Positions 42,466 through 51,679 are shown, counted from the stretch's first letter. The stretch is 64,000 nt of DNA from Cryobacterium sp. Y50 (GCF_002929805.1 NZ_PJJM01000098.1:30841-94840); one strand, 5' to 3'. Program-made: numbers and translations. Notes: generated from the sequence alone by a model not told the origin.

Positions 42466-43382
42466 TGAGCCCAACGCGCTCCGGGAACGCTGATAGCGGC
42501 CGGGCCCCGGCCCGGCCGCTATCAGCGCAGTCCCTCCGTGCGGGCCGGCGTTCCCGAGTCGTCGCCGCGTTACCGGCATCTCCCCTCATCTTGTTTGGGA
42601 TCGCGTGCCTCGTACTTCCTCTGCTTGCGCTCGTAAAGAGCTCGCTGGAACTGCGCGCTGGCGGGATCGGATTCGACAACTTCGTTGCCGTACTCAGCTC
42701 TAGCGTCGACCGACAGGCGATCCTCGGGTCGCTGCAGTTCGCCGCCATACAGGCGCTGTTGTGCGCTGTCATTGGTACCCCGCTCGCACTGGCCATGCTC
42801 CGGCTCGGGCAGCGTGGGCGGCGCTGGTGGCTGCCGCTCATGAATGTCGCCACCAGTTTCGGCGGACCAGGCTTGGCCTTTGCCTTCCTGCTCCTTATCG
42901 GCACCAGCGGAGCAATCACCATGCTGTGGACGCAGCTTTTCGGCGGCAATCCGTTCCCATCGCTCGGTTCGATGTTCGGCCTGAACCTACTCTCCCTCTA
43001 CATTCACCTGCCCATGTATGTCATTCTCTCGCTGCCGTCCTTTGGGATGCTCCGCCCCGAATGGTGGGAAGCGGCTCAGGTGTCACGGTCATCGCGCTTT
43101 CGCTATTGGCGACGTGTCGGTTTCCCGGTGATCGCGCCGTTCATTGCGGCGCATACCCTGCAGATCTTCACCTGGTCCATGGGCTCGTACGCATTGCCAT
43201 ACGTCGTCACCGACTCGCCCCAATCCGTGCCACTGATCACAGTGGAAATCGGACGCGACCTGCAAAGCGCCGTATTCGGCCTGGAGCGGGCGGCGACGTT
43301 CGCCGTTCTCTTAATGGTGCTGGCAATTGGAACGATGTGGCTTTACCGCACCATCCAGGAGCAAGGAGCGAAAATCTTATGA
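42465..43382 (+). CDS. ABC transporter permease 1 (phosphonate importer)
   Basis: A 305-residue permease with six predicted helices. The family block is EAAQVSRSSRFRYWRRVGFP (about 200-220). The GTG start shares a base with the upstream stop (TAGTG). About 33 cytosolic residues precede the first helix, and their codons contain a perfect 17-bp hairpin. It resembles PhnU-type permeases of aminoethylphosphonate importers. Confidence 0.87.
   Translation: MSPTRSGNADSGRAPARPLSAQSLRAGRRSRVVAALPASPLILFGIACLVLPLLALVKSSLELRAGGIGFDNFVAVLSSSVDRQAILGSLQFAAIQALLCAVIGTPLALAMLRLGQRGRRWWLPLMNVATSFGGPGLAFAFLLLIGTSGAITMLWTQLFGGNPFPSLGSMFGLNLLSLYIHLPMYVILSLPSFGMLRPEWWEAAQVSRSSRFRYWRRVGFPVIAPFIAAHTLQIFTWSMGSYALPYVVTDSPQSVPLITVEIGRDLQSAVFGLERAATFAVLLMVLAIGTMWLYRTIQEQGAKIL
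42488..42527 (+). promoter_or_regulatory. Intercistronic hairpin after the binding-protein gene
   Basis: CGCTGATAGCGGCCGGG (42488-42504) pairs perfectly with 42511-42527 around CCCCGG. It starts 23 bases after the binding-protein stop, inside the first permease codons. Such a structure can protect the upstream message and reduce translation of the permease. Confidence 0.65.
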
Positions 43383-44236
43383 GCAGCGCGATGACTGGAA
43401 CGGGCAAATCGCAGCGCATTCTGCTGGGAGCAGTGGCGGTCTTCTTCGGTCTGCCCCTCGTCGTTCTCCTGCTCTTCAGCCTTGCAGACGGATGGGTGGG
43501 CACGATCCTGCCGACTGAATATACCCTCGCCAGGTGGAACACCTCCCTGTCGAGTGAGGAAGTGCTCGCCGCGGCGGGCCGCTCGTTGCTCCTCACCGTC
43601 TGTGTTGTGTTCATCGACCTGGTGCTCGTCATCCCGGCTGCCTACGTGGCGGTCGTCACCGCTGCGCGGGTTCGCCCCATCATCCACGCGCTCGCCGTCG
43701 TGCCGTTCGCCCTGCCGTGGCTGGTCATCGCGGCCGGAATGCAATTCACCACCGCAGAAATCGCGCCAAGTCTCTTCGGCAGCTTCGGGTTGCTCACGGC
43801 CACGATTGCGGCGGCCACCTTCCCGTACCTGTACTGGGCGGTCGAGAACGCATTACTGACCAATCGGGCGCAAGAACTCTCAGAGGCGGCAGCGGTGAGC
43901 GGGGCCGGCGGACTCCACACCATAATTCGCGTGATTATCCCGTCGATCAGAACGGGCATCATGTCGGGAACTCTGCTGGTGGCGGCCTCCGCATTTGGCG
44001 AATTCGCCATCACGATGACGCTCGCAGGCGCGGCCTACGAGACCCTGCCACTCTGGGCTCTGCGCATGTTCTCGGGCCGCAACCCGGGGGCTGGAGGAGA
44101 ACTGGCCGCCATCACGTTCACGACGTTCATTGCGATGTTCGTGCTGTCGCTGCTGATCACGCGCATCGACACGCCGCGATCAAACACTAAAGCGGCCAGG
44201 GCATTCGCTCTTGTGCCCGCAACGAAAGGAAAGTAG
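43379..44236 (+). CDS. ABC transporter permease 2 (phosphonate importer)
   Basis: A 285-residue membrane permease paired with the preceding one. It has six hydrophobic segments and the coupling loop ELSEAAAVSGAGGLHTIIRV followed by IIPSIRTGIM. The ATG overlaps the previous stop (ATGA). Two different permeases with one ATPase is the arrangement of PhnSTUV and polyamine/iron importers. Confidence 0.88.
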   Translation: MSSAMTGTGKSQRILLGAVAVFFGLPLVVLLLFSLADGWVGTILPTEYTLARWNTSLSSEEVLAAAGRSLLLTVCVVFIDLVLVIPAAYVAVVTAARVRPIIHALAVVPFALPWLVIAAGMQFTTAEIAPSLFGSFGLLTATIAAATFPYLYWAVENALLTNRAQELSEAAAVSGAGGLHTIIRVIIPSIRTGIMSGTLLVAASAFGEFAITMTLAGAAYETLPLWALRMFSGRNPGAGGELAAITFTTFIAMFVLSLLITRIDTPRSNTKAARAFALVPATKGK

Positions 44237-44238
44237 CA

Positions 44239-45345
44239 GTGGGAACTGTTTCGCTTGATCACGTGACAAAGGCTTATGGCGGCAACGTCGTATTGAATGA
44301 CGTATCGCTCAACATCGAAGACGGGGAATTCGTGTCGCTCCTCGGGCCTTCCGGCTGTGGCAAGACCACCCTGTTGCGTGCGGTCGCCGGGCTGCACGGC
44401 ATCGAGGGTGGCCGCATCCTCATCGACGGCGCCGATGTGACGACGCTGCCCCCTCAACAACGCCCGATCGGAATGGTTTTCCAGCAGTACTCCCTGTTTC
44501 CCAATATGAGCGTGCGACAGAATATTGCGTTTCCACTCACCGTCATGCGCACTACGCGCGCGCAGATCGAGTCCCGAGTTGACGAGATGGTCGAACTTAT
44601 CGACCTAAAGAAGCATGAGCACAAGCGGCCGAATCAGCTGTCGGGCGGCCAGCAGCAGCGGGTCGCGCTCGCCCGCGCGCTTGCCCCGCAGCCTCGAGTG
44701 CTGCTGCTCGACGAACCCTTGAGTGCCCTAGACGCGCTCGTACGCACCAGGCTTCGCGACCAATTACGAGCCATCCAGCGCGCGGTGGGGATCACGACAA
44801 TTTTTGTGACTCATGACCAGTCGGAGGCACTCGCTATTTCGGACAAGGTCGTGCTGATGCGGCAGGGCGAGATCGAGCAAGTCGACACGCCGGAGGGAAT
44901 TTACTTGAAGCCGCGCACGAAGCATGCAGCGAAGTTCATCGGCTCGCGCTCGGTCGTGAAGGTCGAGGCGAACGCCGGACTGCTCGAATGGCACGGACTA
45001 TTTGAGATCGACTCGCCAGTAGTAGATGGCACGAGGGTGCAGTGCACTTTTCGCAGTGAAGACGTTTTCGTTCAGTTACCGGGGGAAGACGCGAGCGGGG
45101 TGGCGGCGCGCGTCGACGTGATGATCTTCCTCGGGGCGACGAGCACGCTGCAGCTGACACTCTGTGGGCAGGCGGACTCAGTCGAAGTTCACCAGGTCGT
45201 TGCACAGGTCCCCGCGAAGGTGGCGCGCAGACTCGTCGAGGGTGACATGGTTGTCATTTTGGTGAGATCTGAAGACGTCACGGTATTCGTGGACGGCACT
45301 CTCATGGACAGGGCGGCGTCACTTCTGGCGGTCAGCCATGTCTGA
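44239..45345 (+). CDS. ABC transporter ATP-binding protein (PotA/PhnT type)
   Basis: A 368-residue ATPase with Walker A GPSGCGKTTLLRAVAG, signature LSGGQQQRVALARALA, Walker B VLLLDEPLSALD and a C-terminal regulatory TOBE domain (about 285-360). The GTG start has GAAAGGAAAG upstream. It energises the two permeases encoded just before. Its end overlaps the hydrolase gene by eight bases, so the hydrolase belongs to this operon. Confidence 0.92.
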   Translation: MGTVSLDHVTKAYGGNVVLNDVSLNIEDGEFVSLLGPSGCGKTTLLRAVAGLHGIEGGRILIDGADVTTLPPQQRPIGMVFQQYSLFPNMSVRQNIAFPLTVMRTTRAQIESRVDEMVELIDLKKHEHKRPNQLSGGQQQRVALARALAPQPRVLLLDEPLSALDALVRTRLRDQLRAIQRAVGITTIFVTHDQSEALAISDKVVLMRQGEIEQVDTPEGIYLKPRTKHAAKFIGSRSVVKVEANAGLLEWHGLFEIDSPVVDGTRVQCTFRSEDVFVQLPGEDASGVAARVDVMIFLGATSTLQLTLCGQADSVEVHQVVAQVPAKVARRLVEGDMVVILVRSEDVTVFVDGTLMDRAASLLAVSHV

Positions 45346-46234
45346 GACGCCGACACAATCCCCGCACAGGCTGCTCCTCGTCGGGATCGACGGTGTACGG
45401 CTCGACATGCTCACGCGCATCCCTACTCCGGCTCTCGATCGCGTCACTGCGAGCGGTTTCCTTGCCACGCCGCTGGTGGACCCACGCAACATCACGGTCT
45501 CCGGGCCAATGTGGGCCACCGTCTTGAGCGGCCTATGGAGCGACGAACACGGTGTGGTGTGCAATGAGCGGCCGCCCGACGACGGCATCCATGCGCCAGA
45601 TTTCCTGTCGCGCATCCTCCAGCGGCAGCCAGACTCAAAGCTCTTTGCCGCAGTGTCCTGGGCTCCTCTGGCGAGCCGGGCCGGATGTGGCCCACTCATC
45701 AATCCTGAAACGGCCGAATGTTTCGTGGCCGATTGCGGCTCTGAGACGGTCGACGATTACATCCGTGCGGATGCGGCGGTCGAGGAATATTCTGTCCGTC
45801 GCCTCGCCGACGAGCCAGTCCGCGCCGCGTTCGTCTACTTTGGCGAGGCCGACGAGGCGTGCCATGAGTTCGGGATGGGTGATGAGTATGAGACTGCGAT
45901 TCGTCGCTGCGATGCACATCTCGGCAAGCTCCTCAATGCTATTGAGGCCCGACCTGACAGCGACGAGTGGATTGTGATTGTCACGACCGACCATGGCCAT
46001 GTGGATGCAGGCGGGCACGGTGGCGACAGCCTTGTTGAGCGGCAGGTCTGGATTGCGTGCTCGGAGCCGAGTTTGGAGTACGAGCTTCGTGATTCCGCCA
46101 CGATCGCGTCCGTCGCAGTTCGGGTCACGACCGGTTCTCGGGCAGCGTGGCCAGCAGGCCAGTCGGCTATGGCTTGCTCCGATAGTTCTCGCCTGACGCC
46201 AAGTGTCCCGGCGTCCAGGGCGCGCCGATCGTGA
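45338..46234 (+). CDS. Alkaline-phosphatase-superfamily hydrolase (nucleotide pyrophosphatase/PhnA-like)
   Basis: A 298-residue metal-dependent phosphoesterase with no signal peptide, so probably cytosolic. Metal and catalytic residues are visible in LLVGIDGVRLDML, NITVSGPMWATVLSGLWSDE, YFGEADEACHEFGM and TTDHGHVDAGGHGG. Phosphonoacetate hydrolase and phosphonate monoester hydrolases belong to the same superfamily. The last about 45 residues (after IASVAV) are Arg/Ser-rich and do not look like the family ending, suggesting the gene is truncated or frameshifted at the right border. Hydrolysing an imported phosphonate ester is one possible role. Confidence 0.75.
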   Translation: MSETPTQSPHRLLLVGIDGVRLDMLTRIPTPALDRVTASGFLATPLVDPRNITVSGPMWATVLSGLWSDEHGVVCNERPPDDGIHAPDFLSRILQRQPDSKLFAAVSWAPLASRAGCGPLINPETAECFVADCGSETVDDYIRADAAVEEYSVRRLADEPVRAAFVYFGEADEACHEFGMGDEYETAIRRCDAHLGKLLNAIEARPDSDEWIVIVTTDHGHVDAGGHGGDSLVERQVWIACSEPSLEYELRDSATIASVAVRVTTGSRAAWPAGQSAMACSDSSRLTPSVPASRARRS

Positions 46235-46344
46235 TCAACCTTGTTGGGCGCGACGTGCGCTGCCGTGGTGGAGGTCCGTTCGATGACGGTGGCGAGATTG
46301 TCGGCATCCCAGAAGGTACCGCGTCGCTCGGGATGGTGTCCTGA
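46186..46344 (+). other. Possible coding remnant at the right border of the block
   Basis: A different frame from the hydrolase reads protein-like: APIVINLVGRDVRCRGGG followed by PFDDGGEIVGIPEGTASLG, ending at TGA 46342-46344. It follows a TAG at 46183 and has no proper start except GTG 46231. I do not recognise the family. It could be the lost end of a gene damaged when the block was inserted. Confidence 0.3.
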
Positions 46345-46421
46345 AGTATTCCGTGAAGGCGTCGCGCACGAGATCGCACTCTCGCCTCACTGGGTGCTTG
46401 ATCCAGTTCCATGCACCGCGA

Positions 46422-47000
46422 TCACGGGCCAGTCGGCAGCAGAATGGCCCGTTGGAGGCCGCCGAGATATAGGAGTGGTGAGACGTAACGCCCATGCAGG
46501 CGTACCCCGAAGTGCAGACAGCTCGGTGGGCAGTGTCCGCCAGCTGCCACCGTGCCAATCTGCCGCCCAGCCAGCACCCGGTCGCCGACTGCCACGAGCG
46601 CCTGTACCGGCTCCACCGTTGTGATCACATCATCGGCCTGGGTGATCGAGAGCACCGGTCGATCAACGACCACGCCGACGAACGACACGACGCCATCGTG
46701 CGGAGCCAGCACGGTCTCGCCCGACTGCGCCGCCAGGTCGATGCCGCGATGACCGGCGGCATACGGCGACACCGGCGCAACGAACGGGGCGATCATTCGG
46801 TGCGGCTCGGGGAGCGGCCAGCGCCACCCATCCGCTGCCGCAGTAGCGACCGTCCGAAGTTCCGCGCTCGCCGCGGGACACGAACTGATGAGAAGAATCA
46901 GCACCATTAAAACGGATGCCGTCAGCCTGCGAGTGTGAATACGGCCCGTCCGAACGTTCCCCGCTAAAAGTTGCACCATCGGACCGCGTACAGTCTGCAT
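46422..47000 (-). CDS. M23 (LytM-type) peptidase
   Basis: A 192-residue secreted protein. A signal peptide or anchor (LTASVLMVLILLISSCPAAS) precedes the peptidase domain. Metal-binding motifs are GHRGIDLAAQSGETVLAPHD and SCLHFGVRLHGRYVSP. The missing upstream HxxxD pattern is present as H-x3-D in HRGID. Starts at 47000 or 46979 are possible; neither has a strong ribosome binding site. It is located just before rpsB on the opposite strand, as in M. tuberculosis (Rv2891 region), so it belongs to the conserved backbone. Confidence 0.85.
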   Translation of the reverse strand: MQTVRGPMVQLLAGNVRTGRIHTRRLTASVLMVLILLISSCPAASAELRTVATAAADGWRWPLPEPHRMIAPFVAPVSPYAAGHRGIDLAAQSGETVLAPHDGVVSFVGVVVDRPVLSITQADDVITTVEPVQALVAVGDRVLAGRQIGTVAAGGHCPPSCLHFGVRLHGRYVSPLLYLGGLQRAILLPTGP

Positions 47001-47181
47001 GCGCCTAACCTTGCCGTGTGTCAACCGTGCGGAACGGGTTGCGCACGCATCGGTGCACTGAACCGAAGAACCATGCCTGTGCAGGAGTCGCTCCGCCGCG
47101 TCCGTCTCATCTGCGCCCGTCTCATCCACCGCCGCCCCATTCGGTCTCACGCGTACGGTCCCGACCCCCGGCCGACGGTGG

Positions 47182-47389
47182 TACGCTATCCCTAGCAGCG
47201 CTTTGTGCGCTGACTACGCGTGCCCATTTGGCCGCCATGTCCAATCGGTCCCGTCCAGTCAGATTCTTGCAAGTGAATCTAACGAAAACAGGGCGGACGT
47301 GTGCCGGGTACCAGGAGCGATGATCGACCGATCATCGCACAAACCGATTGGTGTGCGCGCGAGCGCGCATCAGAACAGGAGTACGGCAC
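47182..47389 (+). promoter_or_regulatory. rpsB promoter and structured leader
   Basis: TACGCT (47182-47187) is a likely -10, giving a leader of nearly 200 nt. Inverted repeats follow: AGATTC/GAATCT (47261-47280), GCGATGATCG/CGATCATCGC (47317-47338) and TGCGCGC/GCGCGCA near 47354-47369. A long structured leader before rpsB is consistent with the autoregulatory actinobacterial rpsB leader class, but I could not test the consensus. Confidence 0.45.
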
Positions 47390-48346
47390 ATGGCCGTCGT
47401 AACCATTCGCCAACTGCTTGACAGCGGCGTGCACTTCGGGCACCAGACCCGCCGTTGGAACCCGAAGATGAAGCGCTTCATCTTCACCGAGCGTTCCGGC
47501 ATCTACATCATCGACCTGCAGCAGTCGCTCGGGTTCGTTGACAAGGCCTATGACTTCGTCAAGGAGACCGTTGCCCACGGCGGCACCATCCTCTTCGTTG
47601 GCACCAAGAAGCAGGCCCAGGAATCCATCTCAGAGCAGGCGCAGCGCGTAGGCCAGCCCTACGTCAACCAGCGCTGGCTCGGTGGACTCCTTACCAACTT
47701 CCAGACCGTTTCCAAGCGTCTGGCCCGCATGAAAGAACTCGAAGAGCTCGACTTCGAAGACACCGCCAAGAGCGGTTTCACGAAGAAGGAAATGCTCATC
47801 AAGAAGCGTGAGCTCGTCAAGCTGCACAAGAGCCTCGGCGGAATCCGCAACCTCACGAAGACCCCGTCCGCGCTGTGGGTTGTTGACACCAACAAGGAGC
47901 ACCTCGCCATTGACGAGGCGCGCAAGCTCGGCATCCCCGTCATCGCCATCCTCGACACCAACTGCGACCCCGACGACGTGCAATACCCGATTCCGGGCAA
48001 CGACGACGCCATCCGCTCTGTTGGCCTGCTGACCCGCATCATCGCGGACGCAGCAGCCGAGGGCCTGATCCAGCGCCACGCCAAGCCGGAGGCTGAAGTA
48101 GAGCCCCTCGCCGCGTGGGAAGCTGAACTGCTTCAGGCCTCCGACGCCGAAACCACCCCAGCGCAATCCTCTGCCGAGACCGAGAAGGTTGCCGATGCCA
48201 CAGTCGCCGCCGTCGACGTCGTTGCAGAGCCCGCCGTCGCTGACACCAACACCAGTATCGCCGACGCTGTCGCCGACTCCGACGTTGCCGCCGCACTGGC
48301 TGCCGTCGCCGACGAGCCGACCGCTGTCGCCGAAGAGACCAAGTAA
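47390..48346 (+). CDS. rpsB: 30S ribosomal protein S2
   Basis: A 318-residue S2. Core blocks: [56 protein letters not shown] and [20 protein letters not shown]. The family core ends near residue 230. About 85 further residues form an Ala/Val/Asp-rich tail, longer than in most bacteria but common in actinobacteria. AGGAG lies nine bases before the ATG. tsf follows by ten bases. Confidence 0.97.
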   Translation: MAVVTIRQLLDSGVHFGHQTRRWNPKMKRFIFTERSGIYIIDLQQSLGFVDKAYDFVKETVAHGGTILFVGTKKQAQESISEQAQRVGQPYVNQRWLGGLLTNFQTVSKRLARMKELEELDFEDTAKSGFTKKEMLIKKRELVKLHKSLGGIRNLTKTPSALWVVDTNKEHLAIDEARKLGIPVIAILDTNCDPDDVQYPIPGNDDAIRSVGLLTRIIADAAAEGLIQRHAKPEAEVEPLAAWEAELLQASDAETTPAQSSAETEKVADATVAAVDVVAEPAVADTNTSIADAVADSDVAAALAAVADEPTAVAEETK

Positions 48347-48356
48347 GGAAGCCGGT

Positions 48357-49184
48357 ATGGCAAACTTCACACTCGAAAACGTCAAGGCTCTTCGCGAGAA
48401 CCTCGGCACCGGAATGGTCGACACCAAGAACGCCCTCGTTGAAGCCGACGGCGACATGGACAAGGCCATCGAGATCCTGCGTCTCAAGGGTGCAAAGGGC
48501 AACGCCAAGCGCGCTGACCGTTCTACCTCTGAGGGACTAGTCGCTGCCAAGGAAATCGGCACGACCGCCTACATGATCGAACTTGCCTGCGAGACCGACT
48601 TCGTTGCCAAGGGTGACAAGTTCGTCGTTCTGGCCGACAAGGTACTCGACGCGATCGCCGCCGCTGGCGCGACCACGGTTGAGGCTGGACTGGCCGCAAC
48701 GGCCGGCACCCAGAGTGTTGCCGAACTCATCGACGGCGAAGCGGCCATCATCGGCGAGAAGTTCGAACTTCGCCGTGTTGCCGCCGTCACGGGCGAATCG
48801 TTCTCGATCTACCTGCACAAGACCAGCAAGGACCTGCCCCCGCAGGTCGGCGTTGTTCTCGGCTTCTCCGGAGCCGACGTGGAGACTGCTCGTAGCGTCG
48901 CCCAGCACATCTCGTTCGCCAACCCCGAGTACCTCGCGGCCAGCGATGTTCCTGCTGACCTGGTAGAGACCGAGCGCAAGATCGTCACCGAGATCTCGAA
49001 GAACGAGGGCAAGCCGGAAGCGGCACTGCCCAAGATCGTTGAGGGGCGGGTCAAGGCGTACCTCAAGCAGGTCGCCCTGCTCGAACAGGACTACGCCAAG
49101 GACAACAAGGTATCCGTCGCGAAGGTTCTCGATGATGCAAAACTGACCGTGTCGGGCTTCGCCCGGTTCAAGGTCGGCGCCTAA
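48357..49184 (+). CDS. tsf: Elongation factor Ts
   Basis: A 275-residue nucleotide exchange factor for EF-Tu. Signatures: VKALRENLGTGMVDTKNALV, EGLVAAKEIGTTAYMIELAC and ETDFVAKGDKFV. Two Ts domains and a full-length C terminus (SGFARFKVGA) are present. AAGGAAG precedes the ATG. The gene ends at a clear terminator. Confidence 0.97.
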   Translation: MANFTLENVKALRENLGTGMVDTKNALVEADGDMDKAIEILRLKGAKGNAKRADRSTSEGLVAAKEIGTTAYMIELACETDFVAKGDKFVVLADKVLDAIAAAGATTVEAGLAATAGTQSVAELIDGEAAIIGEKFELRRVAAVTGESFSIYLHKTSKDLPPQVGVVLGFSGADVETARSVAQHISFANPEYLAASDVPADLVETERKIVTEISKNEGKPEAALPKIVEGRVKAYLKQVALLEQDYAKDNKVSVAKVLDDAKLTVSGFARFKVGA

Positions 49185-49193
49185 CAACGAATG

Positions 49194-49233
49194 ACGGAGG
49201 TCGGATTGCGAAAGCGATCCGGCCTCCGTTTCT
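49194..49233 (+). terminator. Rho-independent terminator of rpsB-tsf
   Basis: ACGGAGG(T)CGGAT pairs with ATCCGGCCTCCGT (one G-U) and is followed by TTTCT. It is the best canonical terminator in the window. Confidence 0.8.
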
Positions 49234-49309
49234 ATGTGTGCCCCCCGGCGGGGTACGCACGCGCACTTGGTAGTTTGGTATTACCCCACTTCGGAAGGCC
49301 CCGCACGAC

Positions 49310-50071
49310 ATGACTGACACGGCCAGCATCCCCACCCATAGCAGCCCAGTGAACGCCACTGCCATCGTTAAGAAACGTCGGGTTCTGCTGAAACTATCCG
49401 GTGAGGCCTTCGGCGGTGGTGCCGTTGGAGTCAACCCGGATGTCGTCAGTTCGCTGGCGCGTGAAATCGCTGAGGGTGCCAAGCAGGTCGAGGTCGCCAT
49501 CGTGGTCGGCGGTGGTAACTTCTTCCGCGGCGCCGAGCTCTCCCAACGCGGCATGGACCGCGGGCGCGCCGACTATATGGGCATGCTCGGCACCGTCATG
49601 AACGCCTTGGCTCTGCAGGACTTCCTGGAACAGGCCGGCGCTGAAACCCGAGTGCAATCTGCCATCTCGATGACCCAAGTCGCTGAGCAGTACATTCCGC
49701 GACGCGCGGAGCGTCACCTCGAGAAGGGCCGCGTCGTCATCTTCGGTGCCGGCGCGGGCCTGCCGTACTTCTCCACCGACACCGTCGCGGCCCAACGAGC
49801 CCTCGAAATCGATGCCGACGTTGTGCTCGTCGCCAAGAACGGCGTCGATGGCGTCTACTCCGACGACCCGCGCACCAACCCCGATGCGCAGAAGATTCAC
49901 CACATCACTTACCTCGACGCGCTCCAGCGCGGCCTCAAGGTGGTCGACTCCACCGCCTTCAGCCTGTGCATGGACAACCATATGCCAATGCAGGTCTTCG
50001 GCATGGCCCCGGAAGGCAACGTTACCGCAGCCATCCTGGGCACCGATCTGGGCACTCGCGTCTCCAACTAG
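49310..50071 (+). CDS. pyrH: UMP kinase
   Basis: A 253-residue amino-acid-kinase-fold enzyme phosphorylating UMP. Motifs: [53 protein letters not shown] and [20 protein letters not shown]. About 20 non-conserved residues precede the domain; a start nearer the domain is possible. It heads pyrH-frr-cdsA. Confidence 0.96.
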   Translation: MTDTASIPTHSSPVNATAIVKKRRVLLKLSGEAFGGGAVGVNPDVVSSLAREIAEGAKQVEVAIVVGGGNFFRGAELSQRGMDRGRADYMGMLGTVMNALALQDFLEQAGAETRVQSAISMTQVAEQYIPRRAERHLEKGRVVIFGAGAGLPYFSTDTVAAQRALEIDADVVLVAKNGVDGVYSDDPRTNPDAQKIHHITYLDALQRGLKVVDSTAFSLCMDNHMPMQVFGMAPEGNVTAAILGTDLGTRVSN

Positions 50072-50101
50072 AATTGTTCCACCACCAATAAAGGAGTCAC
50101 C

Positions 50102-50656
50102 GTGATCGCGGATGTTCTTTCCGACGCCACTGCGCGCATGAACCGGGCCCTCGAGGCTGCCAAAGACGATTTTGGAACAGTGCGCACAGGACGCGCCAAC
50201 CCGCAGATGTTCGCGAAGATCCTGGTGAGCTACTACGGCACCCTGACCCCGCTGGAGCAACTCGCGTCCCTGCAGAACCAGGAAGCGCGCACCATGTTGA
50301 TCGGTCCGTACGATAAGGCAGCGCTGCGCGACATCGAGATCGCCATTCGCGACACTCCGAACCTGGGCGCCAACGTCGGCAACGACGGCACCACCATCCG
50401 CGCGACCCTTCCCGAACTCACCACGGAACGCCGTAAGGAATTCGTGAAAATCGTCAAGGCTAAGGCAGAGGATGCCCGCATCTCGGTGCGTAACATCCGC
50501 CGCAAGGCCAAGGATGAGCTCGACGCGCTCAAGAGCGAGGTCGGCGACGACGAGGTCGGTCGGGCCGAGAAAGAGCTGGAGCTAATCACCAAGAGCCACG
50601 TGGACGGCATTGATGACGCATTCAAGCGCAAGGAAGCCGAACTCCTCGAGATCTAG
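50102..50656 (+). CDS. frr: Ribosome recycling factor
   Basis: A 184-residue RRF that splits post-termination ribosomes with EF-G. Conserved blocks: [40 protein letters not shown] and [23 protein letters not shown] start with AAGGAG upstream. It is 30 bp after pyrH. Confidence 0.97.
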   Translation: MIADVLSDATARMNRALEAAKDDFGTVRTGRANPQMFAKILVSYYGTLTPLEQLASLQNQEARTMLIGPYDKAALRDIEIAIRDTPNLGANVGNDGTTIRATLPELTTERRKEFVKIVKAKAEDARISVRNIRRKAKDELDALKSEVGDDEVGRAEKELELITKSHVDGIDDAFKRKEAELLEI

Positions 50657-50665
50657 GGACCTCAG

Positions 50666-51679
50666 ATGAACGACAAACCCGGGAACGACCAGCCGCACAA
50701 GCGCGGTCACGGTGTTAGTCGTGCCGAGTTTCGGGCGCAGGTGAAGACGACGCGGGCCGATTTTGAACGCCAGGTGCAAACCACCAAGGCTGATTTCGAG
50801 CGGCAGGTGCAGGCGACGCGTGCCCAGCTCGATGCCACCAACGAACGCATCGAAGCACGCACCGGGCGCAACCTTATTCTCGCGATCCTGATCGGGCTCG
50901 TGCTCGGCGGTGCGATGCTGGTCAGCCTCATCATCATCAAGCAACTATTCATGATCTTTGCGGTCGTGATCGTCGCTTTCTGTGCCTTCGAACTGGCCCA
51001 GGCGCTGCGACATGCCGGACACAATGTTCCGCGCATCCCGGTCATCATCTCTGCCGTCGCGATCGTCCCGGCCGCGTTCTACGGCGAGGCGATTGGCCAG
51101 TGGCTCGTGATGCTCGGCGGGATCGGGCTGATTGCCCTGTGGCGGCTGGCGCTTCTCGTGATACCGTCACATCGAGCCCCGGTCCGGTCCATTGTCGGCG
51201 ACGTGGGTGGCGGCATTCTGATTCAGGTGTACGTCGTGTTCCTGGCGAGCTTCGCGGTGCTGCTCGTCGCCCAGCCCGAAGGGCAGTGGTGGGCACTCGC
51301 TTTCCTGATCCTGGTTATTTCCGCCGACACCGGGGCCTACGTCAGCGGGCTCAATTTTGGCAAGCATCCGATGGCACCCTCGATCAGTCCCAAGAAGACC
51401 TGGGAAGGCTTTATCGGTGCCGGTCTGATCTGCATGATCGCCGGCGTTCTGTTGTCCATCTTCATGCTGGATCAGGAGTGGTGGTTCGGGCTGGTCTTCG
51501 GCGTCGTGATTCTGCTCGCTGCGACGTTCGGCGATCTGGCCGAATCGCTGATCAAACGCGACCTCGGTATCAAGGACATGAGTTCCTGGCTGCCGGGGCA
51601 CGGCGGTTTTCTGGACCGGCTGGACTCAATCCTGCCGTCGGCCGCCGCCGCCTACGCCCTTTACCTGGTCTTTGCGTAA
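50666..51679 (+). CDS. cdsA: Phosphatidate cytidylyltransferase with coiled N terminus
   Basis: A 337-residue membrane enzyme making CDP-diacylglycerol. The family signature near the C terminus reads FGDLAESLIKRDLGIKDMSS followed by WLPGHGGFLDRLDS, and KKTWEGFIGA precedes it. Eight or more helices are predicted. The first about 65 residues are cytosolic and contain three 11-residue repeats (QVKTTRADFER, QVQTTKADFER, QVQATRAQLDA), a short hendecad coiled coil not required for catalysis. Start at 50666 follows the frr stop by nine bases. Confidence 0.93.
   Translation: MNDKPGNDQPHKRGHGVSRAEFRAQVKTTRADFERQVQTTKADFERQVQATRAQLDATNERIEARTGRNLILAILIGLVLGGAMLVSLIIIKQLFMIFAVVIVAFCAFELAQALRHAGHNVPRIPVIISAVAIVPAAFYGEAIGQWLVMLGGIGLIALWRLALLVIPSHRAPVRSIVGDVGGGILIQVYVVFLASFAVLLVAQPEGQWWALAFLILVISADTGAYVSGLNFGKHPMAPSISPKKTWEGFIGAGLICMIAGVLLSIFMLDQEWWFGLVFGVVILLAATFGDLAESLIKRDLGIKDMSSWLPGHGGFLDRLDSILPSAAAAYALYLVFA
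50738..50836 (+). repeat. Three 33-bp hendecad repeats in cdsA
   Basis: Codons 25-57 encode three consecutive 11-residue units of pattern QVx(T/A)T(R/K)A(D/Q)(F/L)(E/D)x. DNA identity between units is clear but not exact. Confidence 0.8.
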
